Positions 14,550-24,341 are shown, counted from the stretch's first letter. The stretch is 46,553 nt of DNA from Clostridia bacterium (GCA_017466455.1 JAFTUD010000009.1:1-46553); one strand, 5' to 3'. Notes: generated from the letters alone by a model not told the origin. Program-made: numbers and translations.

Positions 14550-16685
14550 ATGTTAAACAATGCAAAGTGGATTTCATATCCTACTGACATGGGCTTTGAG
14601 TGCCCTGTTATTTTTAAGAGCTTTAAGGCAAAAGGCGAGATTAAAAGGGCTACTCTTACTATCAGCTCCCGTGGCTGTTACTATGCTACTATAAACGGCG
14701 AAAGAGTTGGCGATTTTATTTTTGCGCCCGGCTGTACCTCTTTGAAGAGAATTCAGGTGCAGACCTATGATGTTACAAAAATGATAGACGGGGACAACCT
14801 ATTTGAGGTTACACTCTCAAAGGGCTGGTTTAAGGGTAGAATTAACTGGCGCGGCAGACAGGATTATCCAAACGACTATGAGGCGGTAATTTGTGAGCTT
14901 AACATTCAATATAAGAACGGTGAGTGCGATGTTATTGTATCAGATGAGAGCTGGAGCGCTAAAAAGAGCCCTATCCGCTTCTCCGATTTTTATGACGGTG
15001 AGCATTTTGACGCATGCTATGAGGACAATAATGTGCTTGGCGTTAAGGTACAAAATTATCCCTACGATATTTTAGTTCCTCAGCAGGGTGAGAAAATCTG
15101 TGAGCAGGAAAGAATTGCTCCTATTTCTATTTTCACAACGCCGAAGGGCGAAAAAGTAATTGACTTCGGTCAAAATATGACCGGATATTTTGAAATTGCG
15201 CTTAACGCTAAGAAGGGTGACAGGGTACGCCTTTCCGTTGCGGAGGTGCTTGACAGTGAGGGCAACTTCTACAATGCTAACTACCGCACTGCGAAGGCGG
15301 AGCTTATTTACACCTGCAAGGACGGCTATCAGACATACAAGCCGAAGCTTGCGTTTTGGGGCTTCCGCTATATAAGAGTTGATGAATTTCCTGTTGAGGT
15401 AACAAATGACAGTGTTACTGCCATTGTTGTTCACTCGGATATCAAGAGAACAGGACATCTTGACTCTTCAAGTGCGCTACTTAACAAATTGTTTAAGAAC
15501 ATTGTATGGGGTCAAAAGGGCAACTTCCTTGACATTCCTACCGACTGCCCACAGCGTGATGAAAGAATGGGCTGGACAGGTGATGCTCAGGTATTTTGCA
15601 GGACTGCGTCCTACAATTATGATGTTGAAAAATTCTTTGAGAAGTGGCTGACTGACCTCAAAACCGATCAAGGTGAAAACGGATATGTTCCAAGCGTTGT
15701 TCCTCAATTTTGGGGCGATGACTGGAGTGGCTGCGGCTGGGGTGATGCTGCGGTAATTTGTCCATGGCAAATTTATCTCACCTACGGAAATAAGGACATT
15801 CTTAGAAAGCAATACGGCTCTATGTGCAAGTGGCTGAAGTACATTGCAGAAAAGTCAAAGAACAGATATCTTTGGACCGGCTGTGAGCATTTTGCGGATT
15901 GGCTCGGACTTGACGCACCTGCGGGAAGCTACAAGGGCTCATCAAGACCCGATTTTCTTGCCTCTGCTTACTATCTATACTCAACCTCTCTCGTTATAAA
16001 GGCGGGTAAAGTGCTTGGTAGAAGTGTTGCTAAATACGAGGCGCTTTATGAGAAAATTTTGAAGGCGATAAGAAAGAAGTTTCCGAAATATAAGACTCAA
16101 ACCGAGTGCGTAATTGCGCTACACTTTGGAATATGCGAGGACAGAGAAAGGACTTCAAAGCAGCTTGCTGATATGATTGTTGCAAACGGAACAAGACTGC
16201 AAACAGGCTTCCTTGGCACTCCTTATCTTCTCCATGCGCTTTCAAGCAACGGATACACCTCACTCGCATACGACCTGCTTTTGCAAGAGGCGTTCCCGTC
16301 ATGGCTATACTCCGTTAAACAGGGCGCTACCACAATTTGGGAACATTGGGACGGCATGAACGACAAGGGCGAATTCTGGTCTACCGATATGAACTCCTTC
16401 AACCACTACGCATACGGCGCGGTTGCTGACTGGGTTTACGGTGTTGCCTGCGGTATTCAAACGGTTGATGAGTTCCCCGGCTTTGAAAGGGTTGTTATTG
16501 CGCCTCAGCCGACTGACAAGCTTGACTTCCTCAGCGCTTCAATCAACGCAAGACACGGTCTTGTTTCATCTAAGTGGTATCACGAGGGTGACAAGGTAAG
16601 ATACGAAATTACGACTCCTTCAGATGCGCTTATCGTTATTGACGGTAAGGAATATAATGTATCTAAGGGAAGCTACATTTTCTGA
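14550..16685 (+). CDS. Alpha-L-rhamnosidase, glycoside hydrolase family 78
   Basis: The 711-residue protein has N-terminal beta-sandwich domains (RGCYYATINGERVGD, then the GQNMTGYFEI and FRYIRVDEFP strands). The (alpha/alpha)6 catalytic barrel follows, with the family signature CPQRDERMGWTGDAQ at about residues 333-347 containing the catalytic acid region, later WGDAAV and TTIWEHWDGM. A C-terminal beta domain ends the chain (GFERVVIAPQP). It removes terminal rhamnose from glycosides or oligosaccharides by inversion. It is short for the family (often about 900) and has no signal peptide, so it is probably cytoplasmic. The start at 14550 has GAGGAAG upstream. Its stop overlaps the mnmA start. 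Confidence 0.92.
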   Translation: MLNNAKWISYPTDMGFECPVIFKSFKAKGEIKRATLTISSRGCYYATINGERVGDFIFAPGCTSLKRIQVQTYDVTKMIDGDNLFEVTLSKGWFKGRINWRGRQDYPNDYEAVICELNIQYKNGECDVIVSDESWSAKKSPIRFSDFYDGEHFDACYEDNNVLGVKVQNYPYDILVPQQGEKICEQERIAPISIFTTPKGEKVIDFGQNMTGYFEIALNAKKGDRVRLSVAEVLDSEGNFYNANYRTAKAELIYTCKDGYQTYKPKLAFWGFRYIRVDEFPVEVTNDSVTAIVVHSDIKRTGHLDSSSALLNKLFKNIVWGQKGNFLDIPTDCPQRDERMGWTGDAQVFCRTASYNYDVEKFFEKWLTDLKTDQGENGYVPSVVPQFWGDDWSGCGWGDAAVICPWQIYLTYGNKDILRKQYGSMCKWLKYIAEKSKNRYLWTGCEHFADWLGLDAPAGSYKGSSRPDFLASAYYLYSTSLVIKAGKVLGRSVAKYEALYEKILKAIRKKFPKYKTQTECVIALHFGICEDRERTSKQLADMIVANGTRLQTGFLGTPYLLHALSSNGYTSLAYDLLLQEAFPSWLYSVKQGATTIWEHWDGMNDKGEFWSTDMNSFNHYAYGAVADWVYGVACGIQTVDEFPGFERVVIAPQPTDKLDFLSASINARHGLVSSKWYHEGDKVRYEITTPSDALIVIDGKEYNVSKGSYIF

Positions 16686-17743
16686 TGAAAAGGGCTTTAA
16701 TTGCTATAAGCGGAGGGGTTGACTCCTCCGCTACTGCTCTTATCATGAAGCAGGACGGATACGACTGTCTTGGCGTTACTATGAAGCTACACTCCGAGGG
16801 CGAGATTTCAGGTGACGGATGTGTGACAAGCAAGGATACTGATGACGCAAGGCGTGTTTGTGAAACGATAGGAATACCGCACTGTGTGGTTGATTTTTCG
16901 GGGGATTTTGAAAGGTTCGTTATACGGAATTTTGTCGAGGCTTACGAAAACGGTGCTACTCCTAACCCGTGCATTGAGTGCAACTATCACCTTAAATTTG
17001 ACAAGCTTTTTGACTATGCTATGGAAAATGGGTATGATACGATAGCGACGGGGCATTATGCAAGGATTGAGTATGATGAAAAATACTCTCGCAGGGTGCT
17101 TAAAAGGGGACTTGATGAGTCAAAGGATCAAAGCTATGTGCTTTTCAGGCTTTCAAAAAAGCAGCTTGAGCATACGGTTTTTCCGCTTGGCACGCTATCT
17201 AAGAGCGAGGTAAGAGCGCTTGCCGACGAGGCGGGGCTTGATGTAAGCTCTAAGAAGGACAGTCAGGATATATGCTTTATTCCCGACGGGGATTATGCAA
17301 AATTTATTGAGGGATATACTAAAAAAAGCTACCCCTGCGGTAGCTTTGTAACCCGTGATGGGCGCATACTCGGCACTCACAAGGGCATTATCAGATATAC
17401 GATCGGTCAAGGCAAGGGGCTTGGTCTTGCGCTTCCTCACAGAATGTATGTGTGCGAAAAAAGACTTGACACGAATGAGGTTGTAATCGGCGAAAATGAG
17501 GACCTATACTCCACCGAGCTTTGGGCGGGTGATGTGACGCTAAGCGCGATTGACATCATTGACGAGCCGATACGCATTAAGGCTAAGGTGCGTTATAAGC
17601 AAGAGGCGCAAAGCGCTACCGCAACGATTGAAAACGGGCTTTTACACATTGTTTTTGACGAGCCACAAAGAGCGATTTGCAAGGGGCAGAGTGTCGTGCT
17701 TTACGATGGCGACACAGTGCTTGGCGGTGGTAAAATTTTGTAA
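16685..17743 (+). CDS. mnmA: tRNA-specific 2-thiouridylase MnmA
   Basis: The 352-residue protein has the PP-loop ISGGVDSSAT at residues 8-17. The catalytic cysteine of NPCIECN near 97-103 and the partner cysteine of SQDICFIP near 197 form the transient disulfide pair. The C-terminal region has GTHKGIIRYTIGQGKGLGLA and a beta-barrel for tRNA. It activates U34 of tRNA Lys, Glu and Gln with ATP and inserts sulfur. The ATG overlaps the stop of the rhamnosidase gene, so the two are translationally coupled on one message, an unusual pairing of housekeeping tRNA modification with a glycosidase. The last codons form part of its own terminator hairpin. Confidence 0.96.
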   Translation: MKRALIAISGGVDSSATALIMKQDGYDCLGVTMKLHSEGEISGDGCVTSKDTDDARRVCETIGIPHCVVDFSGDFERFVIRNFVEAYENGATPNPCIECNYHLKFDKLFDYAMENGYDTIATGHYARIEYDEKYSRRVLKRGLDESKDQSYVLFRLSKKQLEHTVFPLGTLSKSEVRALADEAGLDVSSKKDSQDICFIPDGDYAKFIEGYTKKSYPCGSFVTRDGRILGTHKGIIRYTIGQGKGLGLALPHRMYVCEKRLDTNEVVIGENEDLYSTELWAGDVTLSAIDIIDEPIRIKAKVRYKQEAQSATATIENGLLHIVFDEPQRAICKGQSVVLYDGDTVLGGGKIL

Positions 17744-17760
17744 TTTATTACAAAATTTTT
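17732..17760 (+). terminator. A/T-rich terminator overlapping the mnmA stop codon
   Basis: AAAATTTTGTAA-ttta-TTACAAAATTTT is a perfect 12-pair stem followed by T. The left arm is the end of the mnmA coding sequence including its TAA. Confidence 0.65.
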
Positions 17761-17762
17761 AT

Positions 17763-17857
17763 CAAGGCGTAGCCTTGCATATCATCAACCGAAGGTTGTA
17801 TATCATCACCGAAGGTGCATATCATCACACCAAGGGTGTGTATATCATCACCGAAGG
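17763..17857. repeat. Regular hairpin array with constant YATATCAT linker
   Basis: Units read CAAGGC-gta-GCCTTG, CAACC-gaa-GGTTG, CACC-gaa-GGTG, CACACC-aag-GGTGTG and CACC-gaa-GG. Between successive units is the same eight-base linker, CATATCAT or TATATCAT. The stems change but the loops stay three bases long and the linker is fixed. The array lies between convergent genes, and its last unit runs into the 3' end of the lipoprotein gene. Confidence 0.85.
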
Positions 17858-18129
17858 ATACATTTTGAGCAGGGAGAGTAGCCACGGTCGGTAAGGAATG
17901 TAATATCCGAGGTGAGTCTGCGATGCTCCTCGCTTATATCCCTTGCGCTTGTGCAGGAGAGGATATGGAATTTTTTAGTTTTTGTATTTACTACGAACAT
18001 TCCGTCCTCATCATTTTGAATTTCCTCTACCTCCTGCTTACTGCTATTCTCTATTTCCTCGCTATCGGAGCAGGAGAAAAGGGTGATAAGGCAAGCAAGG
18101 GCGAGAAGCACGGATACAATTTTTCTCAT
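17848..18129 (-). CDS. Small lipoprotein with Ada-like metal-binding (CysX) module
   Basis: The 93-residue protein has a lipoprotein signal peptide (MRKIVSVLLALACLITLFSC, lipobox Cys at about residue 20), an acidic linker, and a short domain FVVNTKTKKFHILSC followed by GYSPCSKC. This NTKxKKFH-x-xSC plus GYxPCxxC arrangement is shared with small surface metal-binding modules attached to nucleases and ComEC-like proteins; the three cysteines and His could bind zinc. It should be anchored outside the membrane. AAGAGG precedes the start. Its final codons and stop overlap a hairpin-array unit, so the array has replaced or extended the natural C-terminus (ending CILR). Confidence 0.8.
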   Translation of the reverse strand: MRKIVSVLLALACLITLFSCSDSEEIENSSKQEVEEIQNDEDGMFVVNTKTKKFHILSCTSARDISEEHRRLTSDITFLTDRGYSPCSKCILR

Positions 18130-18210
18130 AAAAACCTCTTGATGTATCGTTAATTTACACCTTTCATCATATTATTACAAATATTTTACCACACAAAGGA
18201 TATAAAATCA

Positions 18211-18414
18211 ATGGAAAAGGAAAAAATTGACAGAATAAACGCTCTTGCCAAAAAACAACGCGAGGGCACATTGACCGAGAGCGAAAAGCAAGAGCAGGCT
18301 ACCCTTCGCGCGGAGTATATTGCGGAGTTTCGCGCCTCGCTTACAGGTACGCTTGGCAATACCTATATTCAGCGTCCTGACGGAACAAGGGTAAAGGTTG
18401 AAAAGAAGAAATAA
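18211..18414 (+). CDS. DUF896 (YnzC-like) small protein
   Basis: The 67-residue protein starts MEKEKIDRINALAKKQREG, followed by LTESEKQEQATLRAEYIAEF and a Thr/Arg-rich end. This is the compact two-helix hairpin of the DUF896/YnzC family, which is widespread in Bacillota with unknown biochemical role (in Bacillus subtilis ynzC sits with SOS genes). AAAGGAT precedes the ATG. It is a single gene closed by the bidirectional terminator at 18442. Confidence 0.9.
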   Translation: MEKEKIDRINALAKKQREGTLTESEKQEQATLRAEYIAEFRASLTGTLGNTYIQRPDGTRVKVEKKK

Positions 18415-18441
18415 AAAGCATCTTTACAAGGATATAAAATA

Positions 18442-18465
18442 AAAGCGACTCGTTTGAGTCGCTTT
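18442..18465. terminator. Bidirectional terminator
   Basis: AAAGCGACTC-gttt-GAGTCGCTTT, with ATTTTTAT on the plus side and TTATTTTAT on the minus side, serves both the DUF896 gene and the end of the ATPase operon. Confidence 0.88.
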
Positions 18466-18533
18466 ATTTTTATGAGTGATGTGTCGATTTTTGAGGTTTT
18501 TTGATAGCTTTTTATATCCGCACTCAAGTTGAC

Positions 18534-19193
18534 TTATTCCCCGTCCTCATCCCTTTTGGCTTGAAGCTGTGATTTTATCATCATATCCTTAACCTTCATA
18601 AGGCGAGTACGGTTTCCTCTTTCGTTTTCCTCAAGCTTCATAGCGATTGACTTTATCGCTCTTTCATAGCTTGGTATCATAATATGCTCAAGGGCGTTTA
18701 CTCTGCGCCTTGTTTTTTCTATTTCGTTACACAAGAGTGTAGACGCCTTTTCTGCCTCGGCAAGCATTACCATATCCTCAAGCATTGAGGCAAGGGCATC
18801 AAGCGAATCATCAAGCTCACTTGAGGTAAAGGCATAGCCATAATTAACCCCTGCATCGGTTGATTTTTTAAATTCAAGCTCGGGAACGCCAACGCTCATT
18901 ATGTTTTTATAGGAAACGCTAAGGCTTCCCTGTGCCTTTGGCAAAAGAAGGGATTCCTGCATTGCCTTTTTGTCGGTGGTTGCGCTTGCGATTTCAAATT
19001 TTGCGTTATAGGATTTATAAAGAGTGGCGACCCTGCGCCTTAAATCTCTTGCCTCCTTAACCTTTTCAAGGAACTGTCGCATAAGCTCATCACGCTTATC
19101 CTTTAAAAGCTTATGACCTCGCCTTGCTACGCTTAGGCGTGATTTTAGCTTTTTTAGCTCCATTCGGGTAGGGTTTACCTTAATCTCCGCCAT
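18534..19193 (-). CDS. V-type ATPase subunit D (central stalk)
   Basis: The 219-residue protein begins MAEIKVNPTRMELKKLKSRL, the conserved opening of V/A-ATPase subunit D. It is mostly two long helices, with LLCNEIEKTRRRVNALEHIMIP before the end. It forms the rotating coiled-coil shaft inside the A3B3 head with subunit F. It is the last gene of the operon, 20 bases after the B gene, and is followed by the bidirectional terminator. Confidence 0.97.
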   Translation of the reverse strand: MAEIKVNPTRMELKKLKSRLSVARRGHKLLKDKRDELMRQFLEKVKEARDLRRRVATLYKSYNAKFEIASATTDKKAMQESLLLPKAQGSLSVSYKNIMSVGVPELEFKKSTDAGVNYGYAFTSSELDDSLDALASMLEDMVMLAEAEKASTLLCNEIEKTRRRVNALEHIMIPSYERAIKSIAMKLEENERGNRTRLMKVKDMMIKSQLQAKRDEDGE

Positions 19194-19213
19194 GGCTCGC
19201 TCCTTTCTTTGGT

Positions 19214-20584
19214 TTAGATTGCCCAGTATTTATCAAGAATTTTCGGCTTTATTCTCTTCATTTCCGCACGGGGGAGTATCTTTAAAAGCTCCCAACCGAT
19301 ATCAAGCGTTTGCTCTATTGTGCGGTTTTCGTAAAAGCCTTGGTTTATATATTTTGCCTCAAATTCATCGGCAAATTTTGCATAAAGGCGGTCAGTTGGA
19401 GTAAGCGCATCCTCGCCGAGGACTACCATTAGCTCCTTTGCCTCCTTGCCTCTTGCGTACGATGAGAAAAGCTGGTTCATAACTCCTGCGTGGTCCTCTC
19501 TGGTTTTGCCCTCGCCTATTCCCTTATCCTTAAGACGGGAGAGCGACGGAAGAACATCAACAGGTGGCATATATCCCTTTCTGTACATCTCTCTTGACAA
19601 AATAATTTGTCCCTCGGTGATGTAGCCTGTAAGGTCGGGGATTGGGTGGGTTTTATCATCCTCGGGCATTGTGAGAATAGGAATCATTGTAACGCTACCC
19701 TCGCTACCCTGCTTTCTTCCCGCCCTTTCATACATTGTTGCAAGGTCGGTATAGAGATAGCCCGGGTATCCGCGTCTGCCCGGAACCTCTTTTCTTGCTG
19801 ATGAAATTTCACGAAGTGCCTCGGCATAGTTTGTAATATCGGTCATAATTACAAGCACATGCATGCCCTGCTCAAATGCAAGGTATTCTGCGCAGGTGAG
19901 CGCCATACGGGGTGTTGTAATTCTCTCTATTGCGGGGTCAGATGCAAGGTTGACAAAAAGAACTGTTCTATCAATAGCGCCTGTCTTTTTGAAGTCGGAT
20001 ATGAAGAAGTCCGCCTCCTCATATGTTATACCGATGGCGCAAAATACAACTGCGAAGTTATCCTCACTACCCTTAACCCTTGCCTGTCTTGCAATTTGCG
20101 CACCAAGGCTTGCGTGCGGGAGTCCCGAGCCTGAGAAAATAGGGAGCTTTTGTCCTCTTACAAGGGTATTAAGACCGTCAATGGTTGAAACGCCCGTTTG
20201 AATAAATTCATCGGGGTAAACTCTTGCCGAGGGGTTAATCGGAGAGCCGTTTATATTTACGCTCTTTTCGGGGATCAGCTTTGCTCCGCCGTCAATGGTT
20301 TCGCCCATTCCGTTAAATACTCTGCCGAGCATATCCCTTGATACGCCAAGCTCTACTCCGTGTCCGAGGAAGCGCACCTTGCTGTTTGAGAGGTTAATTC
20401 CTGCCGAGCTTTCAAAGAGCTGAACGAGAACATTTGAGCCGTTTACCTCAAGAACTCTGCAACGACGGATGCTACCGTCGCTTAGCTCAATCTCGCCAAG
20501 CTCGTCAAACTTGACATCCTCAACCTTTCTTACGAGCATAAGAGGTCCTGTTACCTCCTCTATCGTTCTATATTCCTTTATCAT
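19214..20584 (-). CDS. V-type ATPase subunit B (non-catalytic head)
   Basis: The 456-residue protein has the B-subunit landmarks: a degenerate P-loop region [40 protein letters not shown], and [23 protein letters not shown]. It alternates with subunit A in the hexameric head and contributes the arginine at the catalytic interface. Its ATG overlaps the A stop codon by one base (TAATG), so the two are coupled. Confidence 0.98.
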   Translation of the reverse strand: MIKEYRTIEEVTGPLMLVRKVEDVKFDELGEIELSDGSIRRCRVLEVNGSNVLVQLFESSAGINLSNSKVRFLGHGVELGVSRDMLGRVFNGMGETIDGGAKLIPEKSVNINGSPINPSARVYPDEFIQTGVSTIDGLNTLVRGQKLPIFSGSGLPHASLGAQIARQARVKGSEDNFAVVFCAIGITYEEADFFISDFKKTGAIDRTVLFVNLASDPAIERITTPRMALTCAEYLAFEQGMHVLVIMTDITNYAEALREISSARKEVPGRRGYPGYLYTDLATMYERAGRKQGSEGSVTMIPILTMPEDDKTHPIPDLTGYITEGQIILSREMYRKGYMPPVDVLPSLSRLKDKGIGEGKTREDHAGVMNQLFSSYARGKEAKELMVVLGEDALTPTDRLYAKFADEFEAKYINQGFYENRTIEQTLDIGWELLKILPRAEMKRIKPKILDKYWAI

Positions 20585-22353
20585 TATAAGTTACCGTCCT
20601 TTTTCAGACTGTTCATTTCCAAAGCAATTTGCTCGGAGATGGATTTATATTCTTCCTCATAGGTATCAGAGGGTGCGCTCTTTGCTCTTGAAATTTTTTC
20701 TCTTACGCTAAGTGATGAAATTTCCTCGATATCAGCACCTGCGTCAATAGCCTTTTTCGCCTCATCTCTGAACTTGAAAATCAAGGCAAGAAGCTCGGTT
20801 TGCTGTTTTAGCGGTGTATAGGCATCATCAAGGTCAAAGGCGTCCTGCTGTAAATAGTCCTCTCTTATAGAGCGAGCCACCTCAAGGGTGAGTCTATCCT
20901 CCGCGCTAAGAGCGTCCATACCGACGAGCTTTACAATTTCATCAAGCTCACTCTCGGCTTGGAGAATACGGCTTGCCTCGGTTACGCGCTTATTCCAGCT
21001 TGAATCTATATTTTCGGTATACCAGCTATCAAGCCTTTCCTTATAAAGTGAGTAGGAATTCAGCCAGTTTATTGATGGGAAGTGTCTTCTGTATGCGAGT
21101 GAGGCGTCAAGTCCCCAAAATACCTTTACTATTCTAAGAGTTGCCTGTGAAACGGGCTCCGATATATCTCCGCCCTGTGGGGAAACGGCGCCGATTGCAC
21201 TTAGCGCGCCCTCACGGCCGTCGCTACCCTGACAAATTACTCTGCCTGCTCTTTCGTAGAATTGAGCAAGTCTTGATGTGAGGTAAGCAGGATAGCCCTC
21301 CTCACCCGGCATTTCCTCAAGTCTACCCGACATTTCTCTTAGCGCCTCCGCCCAACGAGATGTAGAGTCGGCAATTACGGCTACGCTATATCCCATATCT
21401 CTATAATACTCGGCAATGGTAATGCCTGTATAGATAGATGCCTCACGGGCAGAAACGGGCATATCAGAGGTATTTGCTATAAGAACGGTACGGTTCATAA
21501 GCGATTTACCCGTCCTTGGGTCTATTATTTCCGGAAATTCGTTCAAAACATCGGTCATTTCATTACCGCGCTCACCACAGCCGATATAAACAACAAGATC
21601 CACATCACTCCACTTTGCAAGCTGGTGCTGAACGACGGTCTTTCCGCTACCGAACGGTCCCGGTACGCAGGCTGTTCCGCCCTTTGCAATTGGGAAAAGG
21701 GAGTCAATGCTTCTTTGACCTGTTATCATTGGCATTGTTGGGGGGAGCTTTGATTTATACGGTCTTGGCACACGCACGGGCCATTTCTGCATAAGCGTGA
21801 GCTTTTCGCCCTTGCCGTTATCAAGGGTGATTTCACCTATTTTATCCTCAACGGTATAATCTCCCTCGGCGATTGCTTTAATTGTTCCCTTTAGTCTTGG
21901 GGGGAGCATAATTTTATGCTTGATAACCTCGTTTTCATCCACATATCCGAGGATATCGCCACCCTCAACCCTATCACCCTTCTTGACTGTGGGGGTGAAG
22001 TGCCATTTTTTCTTTCTATCAAGGGCAGGAATATCAACACCCCTGCCGATATTTGAGCCATACAGCTCCCTCATTGCGACAAGGGGGCGCTGTATTCCGT
22101 CATAGATGCTTGTAATAAGTCCAGGTCCGAGCTCAACCGAAAGAGGGGCGGATGTTGACTCCACCTTATCAAAGCGACCGAGTCCTGCGGTTTCCTCGTA
22201 TACCTGTATTGATGCTTTATCTCCGCGCATTTCAATGATTTCGCCGATTAGCCTGTCATTTCCTACGCGGACAACATCGAACATATTAGCCTCACGCATT
22301 CCCTCTGCTACTACGAGAGGTCCTGCGACCTTAATTATTTTTCCTTCAGTCAT
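20584..22353 (-). CDS. V-type ATPase subunit A (catalytic)
   Basis: This 589-residue subunit has the Walker A motif [11 protein letters not shown] near residue 233 and the large insertion typical of A subunits. [16 protein letters not shown], then [20 protein letters not shown] and [10 protein letters not shown], complete the family core. It hydrolyses or makes ATP to drive the rotor. It lies 13 bases after the F gene. Confidence 0.98.
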   Translation of the reverse strand: MTEGKIIKVAGPLVVAEGMREANMFDVVRVGNDRLIGEIIEMRGDKASIQVYEETAGLGRFDKVESTSAPLSVELGPGLITSIYDGIQRPLVAMRELYGSNIGRGVDIPALDRKKKWHFTPTVKKGDRVEGGDILGYVDENEVIKHKIMLPPRLKGTIKAIAEGDYTVEDKIGEITLDNGKGEKLTLMQKWPVRVPRPYKSKLPPTMPMITGQRSIDSLFPIAKGGTACVPGPFGSGKTVVQHQLAKWSDVDLVVYIGCGERGNEMTDVLNEFPEIIDPRTGKSLMNRTVLIANTSDMPVSAREASIYTGITIAEYYRDMGYSVAVIADSTSRWAEALREMSGRLEEMPGEEGYPAYLTSRLAQFYERAGRVICQGSDGREGALSAIGAVSPQGGDISEPVSQATLRIVKVFWGLDASLAYRRHFPSINWLNSYSLYKERLDSWYTENIDSSWNKRVTEASRILQAESELDEIVKLVGMDALSAEDRLTLEVARSIREDYLQQDAFDLDDAYTPLKQQTELLALIFKFRDEAKKAIDAGADIEEISSLSVREKISRAKSAPSDTYEEEYKSISEQIALEMNSLKKDGNL

Positions 22354-22366
22354 TTCTACCTCTTAA

Positions 22367-22687
22367 TCAGTTTTTGGAGAGTAGGTCCGCACCTGTGGCG
22401 CGAATTACCGCTTCCTTTAATATTTCTTCTCCGTAATCGCTACCGCCACCCTCGTTTGGAAGGATTACTATTGACGGAAGCTTGCTCGATGAATATTTGT
22501 CTATTATTGGTTTTATTTCCTTTGCAAGGGCTTGAGTGACAAAGATAAGCGCGTAGCCGTCATTTGCCATTTTCGTAACACATTCCCCTGCCATTTCGGC
22601 GTTTTCCGCCTCGCTCACTCCAAATCCGAGTGCCATAAAGCCGAGCACACTGCTCCTTGGTCCTACAACGCCTATTTTATAGTCCAT
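22367..22687 (-). CDS. V-type ATPase subunit F
   Basis: The 106-residue Rossmann-like protein starts MDYKIGVVGPRSSVLGFMAL and has YALIFVTQALAKEI, the subunit F pattern. It binds subunit D on the central shaft. Its start overlaps the C gene by 16 bases. Confidence 0.95.
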   Translation of the reverse strand: MDYKIGVVGPRSSVLGFMALGFGVSEAENAEMAGECVTKMANDGYALIFVTQALAKEIKPIIDKYSSSKLPSIVILPNEGGGSDYGEEILKEAVIRATGADLLSKN

Positions 22688-23670
22688 AGCACTCTCTCCT
22701 TTATTTTTTCCTTTGGAAGTGACGAGCTAAGCCCTGCTATTACTATTCTTGCGCTTTTCGCCTCGTTAAGGGTATTTACAAGATAGAGGCAAACGACCTC
22801 TGTGCCGAAGGGAACGAATTTTTCCTCGTTTATTCTCTCGGCGTATATTCTTTCAAGCGCCTTTTCGTACACATCAAGCGGGCTTTCACTGTTTTTTGCA
22901 AGGAATGTAATTTCCTTATATCTTGTGCCGTCAAGAGCGTCGGATAGCGTATATCCCTCATCCTGAGCGACACGGATCAGATTGCACTTCGGTATCTCAC
23001 CGCCATCAAGAAGCACACTGTCAAGCATGCTTGGCTTATCGGGGAGTGAGGATTTAAGTATTCTTTCAAGAGTTATGATATTGATCTTATCTATTCTTAA
23101 AAGAACAATATCACGGGCAAGTGCGTTTTTGCTTTTTTTGCTGTTTTCAAGCATATCCGCAAAGCACGCCTTATCAATTACAGCATCAATTACGCCCGCG
23201 TCCTTAGTCAGATTATAGGCATCTAATGCCTCAAGCGCGCCGTTTGCCATATTTTCAGGAAGCACATCGGTAAAATCTCTCCTTTTGAGCGCCCCCTCAA
23301 GCTCTTCTACCGACGCAGATGAATACGGATAGGTCATACCGTCATATGAAATGCCTCTTATCATACACTTGATAAGGGTTTTCAGGTTACACGCATCATA
23401 TTCATATAGAAGAAAATCAAAGCAAGATGGGTCGGGGGCGTCCTGCCTTACAAGCTCAAACGCCTCGCTTACCTTATTTTCAAAATAAGCCTCAAGCGCC
23501 TCTCTTTTGCTATTGCCCTTCAGGTCGGCAACGGACGACACTAAGGCATATAGCTCATCAATGGTATTACATTCGGTATAGGCTTTTATTCTCTCGGCGT
23601 AGGTGCTTTGTCCCTCTCGCGCCTTGATTTTTGCGGAAATATACATATATTCCGTGTCCTTAAGTGCCAT
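22672..23670 (-). CDS. V-type ATPase subunit C (ntpC/AC39 family)
   Basis: The 332-residue protein starts MALKDTEYMYISAKIKAREG and has the repeated helical modules of the AC39 family (LYEYDACNLKTLIKCMIRG, NIITLERILKSSL). It couples the central shaft to the membrane ring. Its end overlaps the F gene. Confidence 0.93.
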   Translation of the reverse strand: MALKDTEYMYISAKIKAREGQSTYAERIKAYTECNTIDELYALVSSVADLKGNSKREALEAYFENKVSEAFELVRQDAPDPSCFDFLLYEYDACNLKTLIKCMIRGISYDGMTYPYSSASVEELEGALKRRDFTDVLPENMANGALEALDAYNLTKDAGVIDAVIDKACFADMLENSKKSKNALARDIVLLRIDKINIITLERILKSSLPDKPSMLDSVLLDGGEIPKCNLIRVAQDEGYTLSDALDGTRYKEITFLAKNSESPLDVYEKALERIYAERINEEKFVPFGTEVVCLYLVNTLNEAKSARIVIAGLSSSLPKEKIKERVLWTIK

Positions 23671-23686
23671 AGCGTCTCCTTCCTAA

Positions 23687-24334
23687 TTAGTTATTTTGAA
23701 AAAGTGCCTTTATAACTTTCGCCTCGCACACCTTTCTCACCTCACTAAGAATGGTGGAAAGTGAGCAGTTTATTTCCATTTCTCCGCATTTCAGTATAAA
23801 TCCGCCGTCAATTTCGGCAAGCTCCTTTGACAGAACGATGGGAGTGCCCTCGGGTACGGATTTTTTGACGGATTGCAAAATTTGCTTTGCTCTCTTTTTG
23901 TTATCGCTTTCGTTGAAGATAGCCTCGGGTATTACATCGTCGTTTTCTACGCCGTTTTCGGTATTTCTTCTGCGCACTTCCTCTCTTTCCTTCAGAGCAT
24001 AGGCAAGCGCGCCTGAGATGAGGTCAACATACTCCTTATCGCCAAGGGAAAGGATTTTTCTTTTTGCGACCTCAAACGCCTCGTCAACGAGAGCATTTTT
24101 CTGACTGAGAATTATATCGTTTGCTTCAAGCGACCACGAGCTTTGCGCCCTTGAAAACAGCTCGGCGCTCTGCCTTTCGGATTGTGACATATAGAAAATT
24201 TCCATATTCAAAATCTCATCGAGTGCGCCCTGCTTCATCGCCTTGATTTCCTCCTCACAGGCGGTGGTGTATTCGTTCGCCTTGGCTCTTGCATCGGATA
24301 AAATTCTTTCTATTATCTTTTCAAGTCCGTTCAT
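23687..24334 (-). CDS. V-type ATPase subunit E (peripheral stalk)
   Basis: The 215-residue protein has a long N-terminal helix (MNGLEKIIERILSDARAKANEY) and a C-terminal alpha/beta head (GTPIVLSKELAEIDGGFILK, CSLSTILSEVR). The order and position between K and C match subunit E, which pairs with the G/H subunit to form the outer stalk. Confidence 0.94.
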   Translation of the reverse strand: MNGLEKIIERILSDARAKANEYTTACEEEIKAMKQGALDEILNMEIFYMSQSERQSAELFSRAQSSWSLEANDIILSQKNALVDEAFEVAKRKILSLGDKEYVDLISGALAYALKEREEVRRRNTENGVENDDVIPEAIFNESDNKKRAKQILQSVKKSVPEGTPIVLSKELAEIDGGFILKCGEMEINCSLSTILSEVRKVCEAKVIKALFQNN

Positions 24335-24341
24335 TTTTTGA

